Shown one piece after another: positions 22,658 to 33,190 of a DNA stretch of 64,000 bases. The notes under the pieces were generated by a model. The model made no database searches. It worked only from the letters and a program-made list of their open reading frames with translations, and had not been told where the DNA came from. The number at the start of each line of letters is the position of its first letter. Positions within the stretch are counted from its first letter, which is position 1. Position numbers and translations under genes: made by a program. The DNA is from Dipodascopsis uninucleata var. uninucleata (lineage: Eukaryota > Ascomycota > Lipomycetes > Lipomycetales > Lipomycetaceae): NCBI GenBank assembly GCA_030568195.1, contig JAJLTO010000007.1, positions 434,001 through 498,000 of the forward strand. Direction: 5' to 3'.

Positions 22658-24190
22658 TTATTCCCTGCTATTGGCAAGGGTCTGTTGTTTACCTTCTTGG
22701 TTGCTATTCTTATTATTATTGGTTTTATTGTGGTTACCTTTGCCTTTAGCTTTATTGTGTCTTATAGAATCGCCTTTCTTTTGTCCCATAAACTCTCGGA
22801 ATGATGGGTAATTGGTACGCGTCCCTGGTAAGGGATTTGACTTCCATTCGTGCTTTTTTGGATCCTCTCCAATTCTCTCAGGTGATTCAGTAGGCGCTTT
22901 GGCATTCTGACTTCTTAAGTCTTCACGTTTAGACGTCGATCCTCGGCGCTTATCACTATTTCTCCCATTGTCGCTTTTGCGCCTTGAACGTGAGGTAGGC
23001 TTTGATTCGGACATCGGCTCGGCAGTCATTACCGAAGGAGGTTCTGCGATGGAGTTAGCGCTCTGTGACCAGTTTTCTCGTCCTGCCGGCCATGTGTGAT
23101 TACAGCATTCACAGTGTCCTTGGACCTGTTGTCCGTACACTTCAGTGACCTTCATGCCACCAATCATGTGATTCAATTCAGGTCCAATGCTATCGGATGC
23201 TATTGTCATATCAGAGCTGTACACTTCTGGAGGAGGACTGTAGATCTCTTGTGGTGGCTGCCAAGATCCATTCACGCTTAAAGTAGCCTGCTCCAAAATA
23301 CCAATTTCATCAAACGACTTTAAAGGTTCAGACTTCACAGGACTATAGTCACGCCTAGTCTGTCCCTTCGTAGAATGACGCGTCTGTTTTCCTACGGCAC
23401 TATTATTATTCAGCTCCAAATTATTCAGTGTATCAGTCCCTATATTACGTTTATCTTGAGACGCGGTTTGAGTCATTTGAACAGGTATGGTTGATCCAGA
23501 TGTATAAATATCTATTGAACTTGAACCGCTCTCAGTGACAGCACGGTTAGCTGTATAGTTCTGCATGACACTCAGCTCTGGAGGACTAGGTCCACGCTGG
23601 AATCCTGCAGATTCTCCAAATCCATTTCCTGAACCTTTCCATGGAGGAGGGATGGGTTCGCGCTGTGGCGCGATGACCTTGATGTCTTCTATCTCTTCTT
23701 TCTTTAACTTTTCCTCCTTTAACTCTTCCTCTCGGATGCTTAGTTTCTCCAATCCCAAAGCTTTTTCCAGATCCGGACTGGCTTTCTTTTTGGGATTTTC
23801 TCCAGGTAAAACAAGCTTAGAGGCAGCGGTCGCGACGTCGGACTGTTCGGCGATGTCGATAAAGACTGGTACTTTCTCTGACTTGAGGGCCTGCTCCTTC
23901 GCAAGTCGCTCGCGTCTCATTTGCACGCGCTCTGCGGCATTGTATCTACTCGCATCTTCGACCGGTATGAATCCAGGTCTTACTCTGATTTCCTTTCTTT
24001 TTGATCCATCCTTGCGCAATGACGTGGGAATTATACGCTCTCCAGACTCTGTTGTAACAATTCCTGCGTTACTTATGCCATTTGATAGAGTAGAAGTATT
24101 ACGCGCCGCTGTTGTGCTAATTTTATTATGATCCAGATCTGCGATCTGCTGCGCACTGAGAGGAGAACTAATATCACCTATTACATCCAT
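22658..24190 (-). CDS. PYM1: PYM-like protein (partner of Y14 and Mago), unusually long
   Basis: Single exon, 510 residues. The N-terminal part (about 45-95) matches the Mago-binding domain of PYM/WIBG: SGERIIPTSLRKDGSKRKEIRVRPGF... then a basic helix with RVQMRRERLAKEQ. In animals PYM binds the Mago-Y14 dimer and the 40S subunit and removes exon junction complexes from translated mRNA. Metazoan PYM is only about 200 residues; here the rest is largely disordered, with a charged coiled-coil-like stretch (REEELKEEKLKKEEIEDIKV, about 150-170), proline-rich patches (REPIPPPWKG), a CECC cysteine cluster near 360 and a Lys/Asn-rich C-terminus that could bind RNA. The Mago-binding call is good; the function of the extension is unknown. 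The gene is divergent from QCR9, and MAGO lies about 10.6 kb away. Confidence 0.8.
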   Translation of the reverse strand: MDVIGDISSPLSAQQIADLDHNKISTTAARNTSTLSNGISNAGIVTTESGERIIPTSLRKDGSKRKEIRVRPGFIPVEDASRYNAAERVQMRRERLAKEQALKSEKVPVFIDIAEQSDVATAASKLVLPGENPKKKASPDLEKALGLEKLSIREEELKEEKLKKEEIEDIKVIAPQREPIPPPWKGSGNGFGESAGFQRGPSPPELSVMQNYTANRAVTESGSSSIDIYTSGSTIPVQMTQTASQDKRNIGTDTLNNLELNNNSAVGKQTRHSTKGQTRRDYSPVKSEPLKSFDEIGILEQATLSVNGSWQPPQEIYSPPPEVYSSDMTIASDSIGPELNHMIGGMKVTEVYGQQVQGHCECCNHTWPAGRENWSQSANSIAEPPSVMTAEPMSESKPTSRSRRKSDNGRNSDKRRGSTSKREDLRSQNAKAPTESPERIGEDPKKHEWKSNPLPGTRTNYPSFREFMGQKKGDSIRHNKAKGKGNHNKTNNNKNSNQEGKQQTLANSRE

Positions 24191-24663
24191 TTTGTCCGTA
24201 TTTACACCCTGTAAACCTGAAGTTTCTGCAATTTCAAGTACAGTTGTAAGGATAATGTAGTTTCAGCACTCTATATCACGTTGATCACGTAAATTATACT
24301 ATCTTCTGGACACTAAAACGCTTTACTGTTGAAATATGTATAAGAGCTGCATTTTCATTCACAATTTATGTTAGGAGTTGTAATATGCTGCATAAATGAT
24401 AATAGTGTATGTAGTTAATGCATAACTGCAACGGCTATACTATCAATACTATGTTTTTAAATATTAATATATGTACCAGTCTAGAGCAACCAATCAGATT
24501 TGAGCTGATCCAATTCGCATCACGACAGAATTTTGGGCAGTTCCGAGGAGAAATCTTTTATAGAACTTCATCAGTTAATACGGATCGTTCACGCGGTAAA
24601 TTAGTAACATTGCAAACATTGACTATTTGTTATATTGTAGTAAACAAGGAAGATTAAATAATA

Positions 24664-25361
24664 ATGGTATGGACAAATTTATATTATTAATGGAGTATAG
24701 AGTGCGGAAAGAGCCTTTCTACCGTAAACTGAATGGAAGAGATATTAGGCGACCAGCCGAGTATGGTCAGGATAACAAACAATCTGGTGTCTAGGTGTAA
24801 TAAACCTATAGTTGGATCACTCCATCTATATGATTTATTATATTTAGAGATGCTTGGGTTCTTCAAGAGACGTAATATACTACGATTGTAGTGATGAAAA
24901 TGAAATAAATAGTATAGCTAGCTAACGGGATATTTCATAACAAATAGTCATCGTTCTCTCTCATCTACAACTCCTTCATGCGACGAAACTCAGTCTTCGT
25001 TGGTACCATTTTGGTTGGTGCTTTCGCTTTTGAAATGTATGTTAATCGTTTTTGAGCTAAGTTCTTATTCTGTGATGCAATGTGTATAAAAATAACCATA
25101 CTCAGTTCAATCTTATAATTTGTCGTGTAATGTTATGTTATAGCACCGTGTCTAGGTTATTTCAAGACTAACAGCTTTATAGTGGTTTCGATACAGTTAT
25201 GGATAATGTTTGGGATCGTCTTAATGCTGGAGTAAGTACATTTTGAGTATATTTGATTGCTAGAGATAAATGAAGTATAATAATTAACATACGGTTTTAT
25301 ATATATATAGAAGCAGTGGAAGGATATTAAGTACAAATACATCACAAGTGATGAAGAGTAA
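24664..25361 (+). CDS. QCR9: Cytochrome bc1 complex subunit 9 (QCR9), four exons
   Basis: QCR9 is a small single-helix subunit of respiratory complex III in the mitochondrial inner membrane. Three exons are clear: 24948-25036, 25183-25231 and 25311-25361, with donors GTATGT and GTAAGT, acceptors TTTATAG and ATATAG, and matching phases. They encode SSFSLIYNSFMRRNSVFVGT..., GFDTVMDNVWDRLNAG and KQWKDIKYKYITSDEE, which follow the family closely (RRNSVFVGT, FDT, KQWKDI). The first of these exons has no in-frame ATG before an upstream stop, except an internal Met inside the conserved part. I therefore propose a first coding exon consisting of the ATG alone at 24664-24666, followed by donor GTATGG and acceptor AATAG. 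That gives 63 residues beginning MSSFSLIYNSF, close to yeast MSFSSLYKTFF. The first exon is the least certain part. Confidence 0.87.
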
Positions 25362-26642
25362 ATAGAATATTAGGCGACATTTCATTATAAATAAAGTAGC
25401 AATTTGATAATATCATGAATAATTAGAAATCGTTTCTTCTTTAACTATATCAATGGAACCAGAGCTATTATCTATTCTAAAGCTGAAGCTTGCCTTGTAT
25501 TAATATATGCGACGTATTCTTATCCCAGGAATGCTCATTAAATACCAGGTGCTAGTTGTAATTGAACGTTTTAGCAAAAGTAGTTGTGCTTTTAGGGATA
25601 TATTTCATATTGATGCTAGACTATTATTTCGAATTTAAGAGATCCTAATATCTTAATACTAGGAGGCTGTGTTCATATTTCTAATCTTCTGTGGTATTGG
25701 ATGATTGTTTATTTCTCTTGCGTTAAAAGAGACGTGCTGCCGCTAAATGTATAATGTTTAAAAAGATCGCTACCACCTGCTCTTCTTCTAATAGTTGTCG
25801 GCATTACCATATCATAACTTCAGTATATTTCTGTATTAGATCGCTAGATTCAGGATATTGCAGCAAGCTCTTGTACTCTAAAAGCTTCTCTATACCTTCC
25901 TTCTTTATTATTGAGATTTTCTTGCTCACAGCGGTCGGTGTTTGAAGTGGCAACTGAACCAGTGCCATATTATTATTGTAAGCTGTCATGCAGTCGATTT
26001 TTGACAATTGCTTCCCAATCATAGAGGATCATCCCACTCCTTCATAGATAATTTGATTCTTCGTATAATGCTCATGACTGTAACTATTTTTATGTATGTG
26101 TTTATTCTATTCACATGTATATTAGATTATTAGTATCTTGAGGAGTCGATTTATAATAATATTATTTTTGTAGGCAAATTATTCATAAGCAGCTTGTTGA
26201 TTTCTAAGCCGCACCATCACCATAGATATCTATCTCATTTGTAAAATCATCACGAAATGATGTTAGAAATCTATAAAATCTTGAACTAGTTTAAGGTAGA
26301 TCAACTCGAAAAAGCCTATTTTTTCACAACATTCAGGCTAGCTTGCTGTAATTCTGAAAAAGATCGCAATACTCCATCTATAGTTACCAGAAGTAAGAGT
26401 ATATAGACCTAGAAAGATATTTCGGCGAGATTACTGGGATAGCAAGTGAGAAACTGGAACACTCAAGAATCAAACGCTTTGAACAGGAAAATTTATTACA
26501 ACGCAAGAAATAAGACAGAGATCAAAGGAAAATTATTAAATACTTGTTTTAAAAATCGATATTTTCTTCTTCCAGTGCTAATATAAGCTTTTTTCTGTGG
26601 ATGCAGAAAGCTCAATAGAAGAGACGAAAAAGTTGAATCGCT
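25362..26642. other. Intergenic region upstream of UBR1
   Basis: 1.28 kb, AT-rich. One minus-strand frame, 25804-26022, encodes a helical, lysine-rich peptide (inner Met start MALVQLPLQTPTAVSKKI, then IIKKEGIEKLLEYKSLL) with better amino-acid composition than its surroundings. It has GTAATG at its end and could be an exon of a small gene, but I found no convincing partner exon and recognise no family. The 300 bp before UBR1 should hold its promoter. Confidence 0.35.
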
Positions 26643-29600
26643 ATGTTCGATGAGCGGTCACTCTGTCGTTTCTTGAAGGAGCTCCCTTCAAGGTATAACT
26701 TTGTATACACTTCGGAGGCAAAGCGTTCGCTTTTGCGAGCACTTTTCAATTTTATGTCCGATAACGGCAAGTTTCTGTCGTACTTTTTTCCGCATGGCCC
26801 TCCTCCGATGACAGAAGAGTGGAAGATGAAAGCCACAGAGACAGATCCTGCACACCCAGGACGGCCTTGCATGCATCAATTTCAAAAAGGGGAGCCTACG
26901 TATAGATGTAAAGAGTGCGGTTTAGATGAGACTTGTGTACTTTGCTGGCGTTGCTTTAATGCTTCAGATCATATTGGCCACTCAGTCACGATATCTATCA
27001 GCCAGAAGGACGGCGGTGGTGTTTGCGACTGTGGAGATCCTGAGGCCTGGCTTCAAGAGTTCAACTGTAAGTATTATAAAGCGGAACAACTGCCACTAGA
27101 ACCTTTGCCGCCCGATCTCCAGAGCTGTATTCGAGCCACAGTGTCAAGAGCTCTCGACTATATGTTTGATATTATGTCATGTTCTCCACAAAGTTATCAG
27201 GACTGCAAGGACGAATCTTTTATCATGCGTGACTTCGAATCCTTCCACCTAGATCCTAAAATATATGGCGGAGACTTCAAAGATAATGATAACAGCCAAT
27301 TTGCATTAATTCTGTGGAACGACGAAAAGCATTCAGTTAAGGATGTTACCGATGTTGTTACTACCGCCACCCACAGACGAGAAGAATACGGTCTATTTAT
27401 TGCCAATGAAGTCGATCGTATTGGTCGAAGGATTGTTAGTACTTCTTCTGATATACGTGACCTTATTGATGCGCGGGTTGCTTTCGATCGTATACAACTT
27501 GCTGTTAGTATACGGTCTACAAGAGATACGTTTCGTGAAGATATGTGCGGAACTATTCTTGAGTGGTTGAATGATATGGCAAGTTCCTCTCTGATGGGCC
27601 ATCATTTTGCCTTGCGTGACATAATCTGTGAAGCACTTTGTCAACCATGGCAATGTGGTTCGACAGCAACAAGAATTAGACAGCCGCTTTATCAAATTGC
27701 TGGACATTTCGATGATTCGGACGACGATCTCAGTATGGGCACTGCGGTCGTCGCTGGTGTTTCTCCTAATAATATCACTGGTGCAGATCCTGTTTCAGCT
27801 ACATCTGATAGTTTCTCAGGTCCTAATAGTGCAGGATCACAAAATATGGCAGTACCATCGTATTGGCTTAACGCTGATGATGAGGAATACAACTCTGTTG
27901 ACCAATCGACATTCCCTCCTTTCCTTCGTCAGAGTCAGGTTATACCGTCATCTTCATCTTCACAAGAAATAGACTATTTTGCTCCTGCAACTTCCCCAGT
28001 TTCTAATTCAAACACAGGATTTGGAGATTCTAAAGCTTCTTTGAGATTAGATTATCTCATGTTATTCGACATGCGCTTTTGGAAGTCGGCAAGGTATACT
28101 ACGAGAGATTTGTTAATGGCTACTATGATATCTAATCTTGATTACAAGATGATCATGGGTATGAGATTTATTGAGCTGTATCCAACTCTTATAGAGTTAT
28201 ATATGTTAGCAGATAGAGAGCCTGATTGCTCTATGATACTTCTTTCTACTCAACTTTTTACTTGTCCTACAATCGCCACCGAAATAGCGAGGAAGCATTT
28301 TACGACTTTAATCGCAGCATTGTATACGTATCTTACTACAGGACGAGTTGGCCCTCCAAAATCAGTGGATTTGACAGCTTCTGTACCAGACGATAGACGT
28401 ACACTTAAAAACCGTCGTCTGCAGCAAATATTCATTGATTTAGATCATATTATTAATCGCAATACTATCAAACAAAGGATCTCAGGTGATGAGCGAAGAA
28501 TGCATCAGATTGCGGATTTATTTATTCTGTTTGAAGGATGCGCACCATTTATGCGCCAAATTAATGAACACGTTGAATACGAATCTACTGAATGGGTCTC
28601 TTTTTTCCAAATTTTATCACACCTTTTGAAGCTCGGACGAGCCATTGCAAAAGATTGTGGGGATGCATCCCTATCGTCAACCAAGAATTCTGTTAGGACT
28701 GTGTCACGCATGCTCACTGCTTGGGCTTTGGGTTTTTTGCGTGATAGACTATCTTCGAACGAGATCACCGACGAACCGCACTTTGAATCAATTTCTGCTG
28801 GCGATTTTAGTCATGCGGAATATCCGATCGTTAACTATCCCGTTGAATTTTATTCTATTAGTATCCATCATCCTCTGCACGCTCTTATGTCTTGGATCAT
28901 TGAGTTTGCGGGATTTGAGTCTGCTAATCAACTAAAATCCTTACTCTCGTTCTCTATACTTGATCCCCCTGCTGTCGGAAAATCAATTATTTATGGGCCC
29001 GAGGATATGTTGATGCTAATGCTGGACTATCCTCTAAGGACTCTAGTTGCTATTGCTCAAATTAGGGTTGGTTTATGGGTCAGAAATGGATATACATTGC
29101 GAACACATCAAGTCCATTATCGTGATCTTACTATGCGAGAAAATGGGTATGCCAGAGATATATTTAATGTTCAAATGATGATGTCTATTTGCAATCCTTC
29201 CCGAGTGATGCTCACTATTGTTGAGAGGTGGAGCTTAACTCCTTGGTTAAAGGGTTCTGTTGAGCATTCTGCTTTTGATGAGACAAAACTTCTCTACGTC
29301 ATGGAAGAGTTTTTACATTCTATGATTGTTTTATTGTCCGAGCGATATAGATTGCTTGGAAATAGCTGCGGCACGACCAACGAACAACTCATTCAGCGCG
29401 AGATTATACAGCTTTTATGTTTTGAACCAATGGCGTTTTCGGATATCACTAGAAAAGTACCAGAATATCTTGTTAGTGATGAAAGTTTTGAAAAGATTCT
29501 CAGGGAGGTTACAAATTTCAGAGCACCTGAGGGACTCAATGATTTCGGTACGTATGAACTACATCCATCATGCATTGAACTTGTTGATCCTTATTTTTTC

Positions 29601-32600
29601 CATTATACACCAACTCAATGGGATGCAGCTGAAACAGCAGTGAAGAATTCGTTGCACAAGAAAACAAATATTCCAGTGGAAAAGATAGTTATCAAGCCAC
29701 ATTTGATACCTATCACTTCAGGTCCATTTTCAAGACTGGGATGGATTGTAGGAACGCCGGAATTTGCACAGATGATTTTTGTTACTCTTTCAAATATTAT
29801 ATTTCAAAGACTTCCGTCATCGTCTACGCTACCTGAAAGTTTGCTAAGTTTGACACTTCATCTCTGTTACATTGCCAGTATTGAAGACAATATCAGTATT
29901 GAAGATCCAGAACGCAAACTACCTTCATTTGCTTACAACTCGTGCATTTTAGTTTGCCAGAAAGTTGGGCCTCGTGATGATCAGTGTCAGACTATATTGG
30001 AGGCTCTATATTACATCCGAAGTTCACAGAAATACGAGGCTCATAAAGCTCTTGTACTGGCCATTCTAGAACAATTTAAATTAAAAGAACCTACAGTATT
30101 TGATGATGCTCGTGTGAATGCCATTGGCTTTATGGAAGACGTTTACGGGATCGAGGTCGCAGATACTTCGGAAGAATCTCCAGTTGAGCGTAAGAAGCGA
30201 CTCGCAAAGGAGCGACAAGCTAAGATCATGGCAGAATTTCAGAAACAGCAACAAAGCTTTGTTGATAAGAACAAAGACTCTATGGATGATGGTGATCAGG
30301 AATTCTTCGATGAAGACGATGATGATGCTATGGTAGAAGATGATGATGATGTGAGTACCTGGAAATTTCCATCTGGTATGTGCATCCTTTGTCGAAAACC
30401 TTCTACAGACACGCAAATGTACGGCACTGTTGGATACATAACAGAGTCGACCTTGTTTCGGCAGACTGTATTCAAATCAGAAGATCAAATGAATTCAGTA
30501 ATCGAAATGCCTTCAGATCTTGATCGTCCTGTTCTCGAAGAAAGTGATAAGCTACAAGAAGTGAAAATGGAAGAGGAAGATACTATTGGACCTGGCTTCC
30601 CTTCAGAAGGTGTCAACAGGGAATCGGTTGCTGTTGGGTGCGGCCATATTATGCATTTTTCATGCTACGAGGAGTATAAAGAATCAATCAATATTCGTCA
30701 TAGACAGCATATCACAAGAAATCCACCCGAGAAAACGGAGAAAGGTGAATTTCTCTGTCCTCTGTGTAAGTCTCTCAATAATTGCTTCTTTCCGCTTATT
30801 TTTAAAGGAATTCGGCAGACTTTTGATTCTCAAATTCAAACGAAAAGCTGTTTTATGGAATGGATTTCGGAAGATGCGTGGACTAATATCACTCGAATGA
30901 AATGTACGGAGGACTACAGTAAAGGACCACCTAAGCTGTTCCGTGAACAAGTTCGCCAAAATTTTATGAACTCCTTGAGTCCTGTTATATCTGATATGTA
31001 TTTACAGAAGCTTAACTCCAGTTCAGTGACTGGATGGCTTCAGTTTTTACGAGATATAAGGGAAGACTCTCAACGTCTTCAGAATAGCAATGAGGGCTCT
31101 ATGTTACACAAAGTGTATGCTGATATACTTGAAGTTTTAGCTATGCAGACTCGGCTTAGTTGTGGTAGAGAAAACCAGCAGTCTTTAAGTACATATCATC
31201 GTATGATTAAATTGTACGGGAGCACAATTTCATCTGCAGAAATTGCCCTTCGAGGTGCCAATAGATCTGATAGTCAACGCGATGTAGGTATGACTATCTT
31301 AGATCAAGTTTCTCAACGAACAATGACTCTATTGAGAATTCTAAGATCTACGGTGTTGACCTATGGTAGCCTTGGAGTAGTCAATGGCTCTGGTAATTGT
31401 GCGATTGCCGAAAATTTGAGTAGGAATTATCATCAGCAGATTGGGAAACTATTTTTCGGCCAGGAATGTATGTATGACAAGAATTCAGTTTCTTGTCCTG
31501 ATATTGTGCTACCTCTTTTACTGGATGACGTTTTTGTTTTTCTAGCAGAAGCCAGCGTGTGCTTAGTACCTGCAATGGATTTAGAGATTCACCATGTCAT
31601 GGTTCTCTGCTATATAGCTCAAGTTGTGAAAGTACTTTTTCTTCTTGGCCAGGAACTTCGTCGCAAATCTGGATGGCTACAGAAGAAGAAGGGACTTGGA
31701 AGTATGAATGATGGAGCTCTAAGTAGTGAAAAGCTCGCTTTTTTGCGAGATGCTATCGGTATGATTATGGAGCGATCAGGTAATTCCCAGGAGAATATAG
31801 ATGATATTCTCTTTGACCAAGAGTTAGGAACTCTGGTATATTCCGTATTGGAAAAACTTGTTTTACCATTTCTGCGCAAAAGTGCGGTTCTCATCAGTGT
31901 CTCGGGTGCTATAGGTGTTGAAGAGATTCAATATTCGGAAAGTGTCGCATCTCAGAAATCAGAAACAGACAGGCTTCTGTCGATTCTTCGTTTACCTGTT
32001 CTTGATGAGATATTATGTATTCTAGCGATTCGAGATAGTAGTGATAGCGATTTTAATGCGGAGATCTCTGGAAAGATGATACATAATGTTGTGACTAGAT
32101 GGTTACGTCATTTAGAGTTAGCTTTAAAGCGGCCATTTCAGAGATGCAGTGTTACGACCGAGTATCCAGGTATAATGGAGTTAGTGAGGCTGCCACGTCT
32201 TCTTCATGGGTTTTTCCAGAAAGTTGGACAGCTTCGCTGCAAGAACTGCGGGAAATGCCCTGAAGAACCGGCTGTATGCTTGTTTTGCGCAGAACTGGTC
32301 TGTTGCCAGAGTTACTGTTGCGTAAAAAATAACAAGGGAGAATGTAATCAGCATATGCAAAATTGCGCTGGTTATGTTGGAATTTATCTTCTTATTAAGA
32401 AGTGCACCATATTTTTCTTAAGAGATGGCCAAGGAAGTTTTGTTTCTGCACCATATTTAGATATACATGGTGAAGTAGACACTAGTTTAAAGCGCGGACG
32501 GCCATTATATTTAAGTCAGCGGAGATATACGCACCTTATTCGCAATGTTTGGCTTCAAAATGGAATTACCTCTCAAATTGCTCGCAAGATTGAGGGTATG

Positions 32601-32630
32601 ATTGATAATGGTGGCTGGGAGGGTATGTAA
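26643..32630 (+). CDS. UBR1: N-recognin E3 ubiquitin ligase UBR1
   Basis: UBR1 recognises N-degrons and, with a RAD6-type E2, ubiquitinates the substrates. The single exon encodes 1995 residues. The UBR box spans about 74-145, with the zinc ligand set C76, H78, C89, C92, C98, C101, the FNASDHIGH block and CDCGD (128-132), which binds type-1 basic N-termini. A ClpS-like N-domain for bulky hydrophobic N-termini follows at about 215-300 (LILWNDEKHSV). An acidic, coiled region (about 1190-1240) leads into an atypical RING-H2 (about 1244-1370): CILCRKP, then a long insert, VGCGHIMHFSC and FLCPLC. The C-terminal UBLC/autoinhibitory region holds further Cys pairs (CKNCGKCPEEPAVCLFC) and ends NGGWEGM. 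The stop overlaps a donor-like GTATGTAA, but the preceding GGWE matches the usual C-terminus of the family. Confidence 0.95.
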   Translation: MFDERSLCRFLKELPSRYNFVYTSEAKRSLLRALFNFMSDNGKFLSYFFPHGPPPMTEEWKMKATETDPAHPGRPCMHQFQKGEPTYRCKECGLDETCVLCWRCFNASDHIGHSVTISISQKDGGGVCDCGDPEAWLQEFNCKYYKAEQLPLEPLPPDLQSCIRATVSRALDYMFDIMSCSPQSYQDCKDESFIMRDFESFHLDPKIYGGDFKDNDNSQFALILWNDEKHSVKDVTDVVTTATHRREEYGLFIANEVDRIGRRIVSTSSDIRDLIDARVAFDRIQLAVSIRSTRDTFREDMCGTILEWLNDMASSSLMGHHFALRDIICEALCQPWQCGSTATRIRQPLYQIAGHFDDSDDDLSMGTAVVAGVSPNNITGADPVSATSDSFSGPNSAGSQNMAVPSYWLNADDEEYNSVDQSTFPPFLRQSQVIPSSSSSQEIDYFAPATSPVSNSNTGFGDSKASLRLDYLMLFDMRFWKSARYTTRDLLMATMISNLDYKMIMGMRFIELYPTLIELYMLADREPDCSMILLSTQLFTCPTIATEIARKHFTTLIAALYTYLTTGRVGPPKSVDLTASVPDDRRTLKNRRLQQIFIDLDHIINRNTIKQRISGDERRMHQIADLFILFEGCAPFMRQINEHVEYESTEWVSFFQILSHLLKLGRAIAKDCGDASLSSTKNSVRTVSRMLTAWALGFLRDRLSSNEITDEPHFESISAGDFSHAEYPIVNYPVEFYSISIHHPLHALMSWIIEFAGFESANQLKSLLSFSILDPPAVGKSIIYGPEDMLMLMLDYPLRTLVAIAQIRVGLWVRNGYTLRTHQVHYRDLTMRENGYARDIFNVQMMMSICNPSRVMLTIVERWSLTPWLKGSVEHSAFDETKLLYVMEEFLHSMIVLLSERYRLLGNSCGTTNEQLIQREIIQLLCFEPMAFSDITRKVPEYLVSDESFEKILREVTNFRAPEGLNDFGTYELHPSCIELVDPYFFHYTPTQWDAAETAVKNSLHKKTNIPVEKIVIKPHLIPITSGPFSRLGWIVGTPEFAQMIFVTLSNIIFQRLPSSSTLPESLLSLTLHLCYIASIEDNISIEDPERKLPSFAYNSCILVCQKVGPRDDQCQTILEALYYIRSSQKYEAHKALVLAILEQFKLKEPTVFDDARVNAIGFMEDVYGIEVADTSEESPVERKKRLAKERQAKIMAEFQKQQQSFVDKNKDSMDDGDQEFFDEDDDDAMVEDDDDVSTWKFPSGMCILCRKPSTDTQMYGTVGYITESTLFRQTVFKSEDQMNSVIEMPSDLDRPVLEESDKLQEVKMEEEDTIGPGFPSEGVNRESVAVGCGHIMHFSCYEEYKESINIRHRQHITRNPPEKTEKGEFLCPLCKSLNNCFFPLIFKGIRQTFDSQIQTKSCFMEWISEDAWTNITRMKCTEDYSKGPPKLFREQVRQNFMNSLSPVISDMYLQKLNSSSVTGWLQFLRDIREDSQRLQNSNEGSMLHKVYADILEVLAMQTRLSCGRENQQSLSTYHRMIKLYGSTISSAEIALRGANRSDSQRDVGMTILDQVSQRTMTLLRILRSTVLTYGSLGVVNGSGNCAIAENLSRNYHQQIGKLFFGQECMYDKNSVSCPDIVLPLLLDDVFVFLAEASVCLVPAMDLEIHHVMVLCYIAQVVKVLFLLGQELRRKSGWLQKKKGLGSMNDGALSSEKLAFLRDAIGMIMERSGNSQENIDDILFDQELGTLVYSVLEKLVLPFLRKSAVLISVSGAIGVEEIQYSESVASQKSETDRLLSILRLPVLDEILCILAIRDSSDSDFNAEISGKMIHNVVTRWLRHLELALKRPFQRCSVTTEYPGIMELVRLPRLLHGFFQKVGQLRCKNCGKCPEEPAVCLFCAELVCCQSYCCVKNNKGECNQHMQNCAGYVGIYLLIKKCTIFFLRDGQGSFVSAPYLDIHGEVDTSLKRGRPLYLSQRRYTHLIRNVWLQNGITSQIARKIEGMIDNGGWEGM

Positions 32631-33190
32631 CTTCTGTAATGCGAAGTGCCATAACCGAGAGGTATCGGCACACTCTTTGATTTACTGCATTCATGAAAGT
32701 AATTGGATTGGAATATTTAAAAATGCATTTGTTTCGTTTGGTTAAATTTAGTTTATGAGGATGCTGGCTGAAATGCTAGTGTGTTAGTGTCGATCAGATT
32801 AGTCAGATTATTTTTTTATTTTTATACGAAGTATAACTACTATCATTTATCATAAACATAGTTAGTAGTAGTTTTTGATGATTGGTTTCCAAGATATCTG
32901 TAGATCACCTGGTTAAGCCTTACATTTCCATCCTCCGACTTGCTGAGTATATTGACCATTGTTGTACAGTAAATGGAAGGAACAAGATCCCATTTCTGTA
33001 TAAGCAAGTGATTTTATCGATAGTTTTAGTCAAATGTACCAGTACTATAGTGCAATATAGCACAGATTTGAAGAGGCAGTCTTGGAACAGTGTGTTTCCA
33101 CATTCCAACCATATTTATGAAATTCTCATTAGTCTGACAAAGATGTACATAAAATTGACAACATTAACAAGAAAAGACTTTTTAACATCA
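32631..33190. other. Convergent 3' region between UBR1 and TYS1
   Basis: 560 bp, AT-rich, with T runs near 32811 and scattered TATAAT-like words. The open frame 32882-33340 on + is mostly the antisense shadow of TYS1 with no support of its own. Confidence 0.5.
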
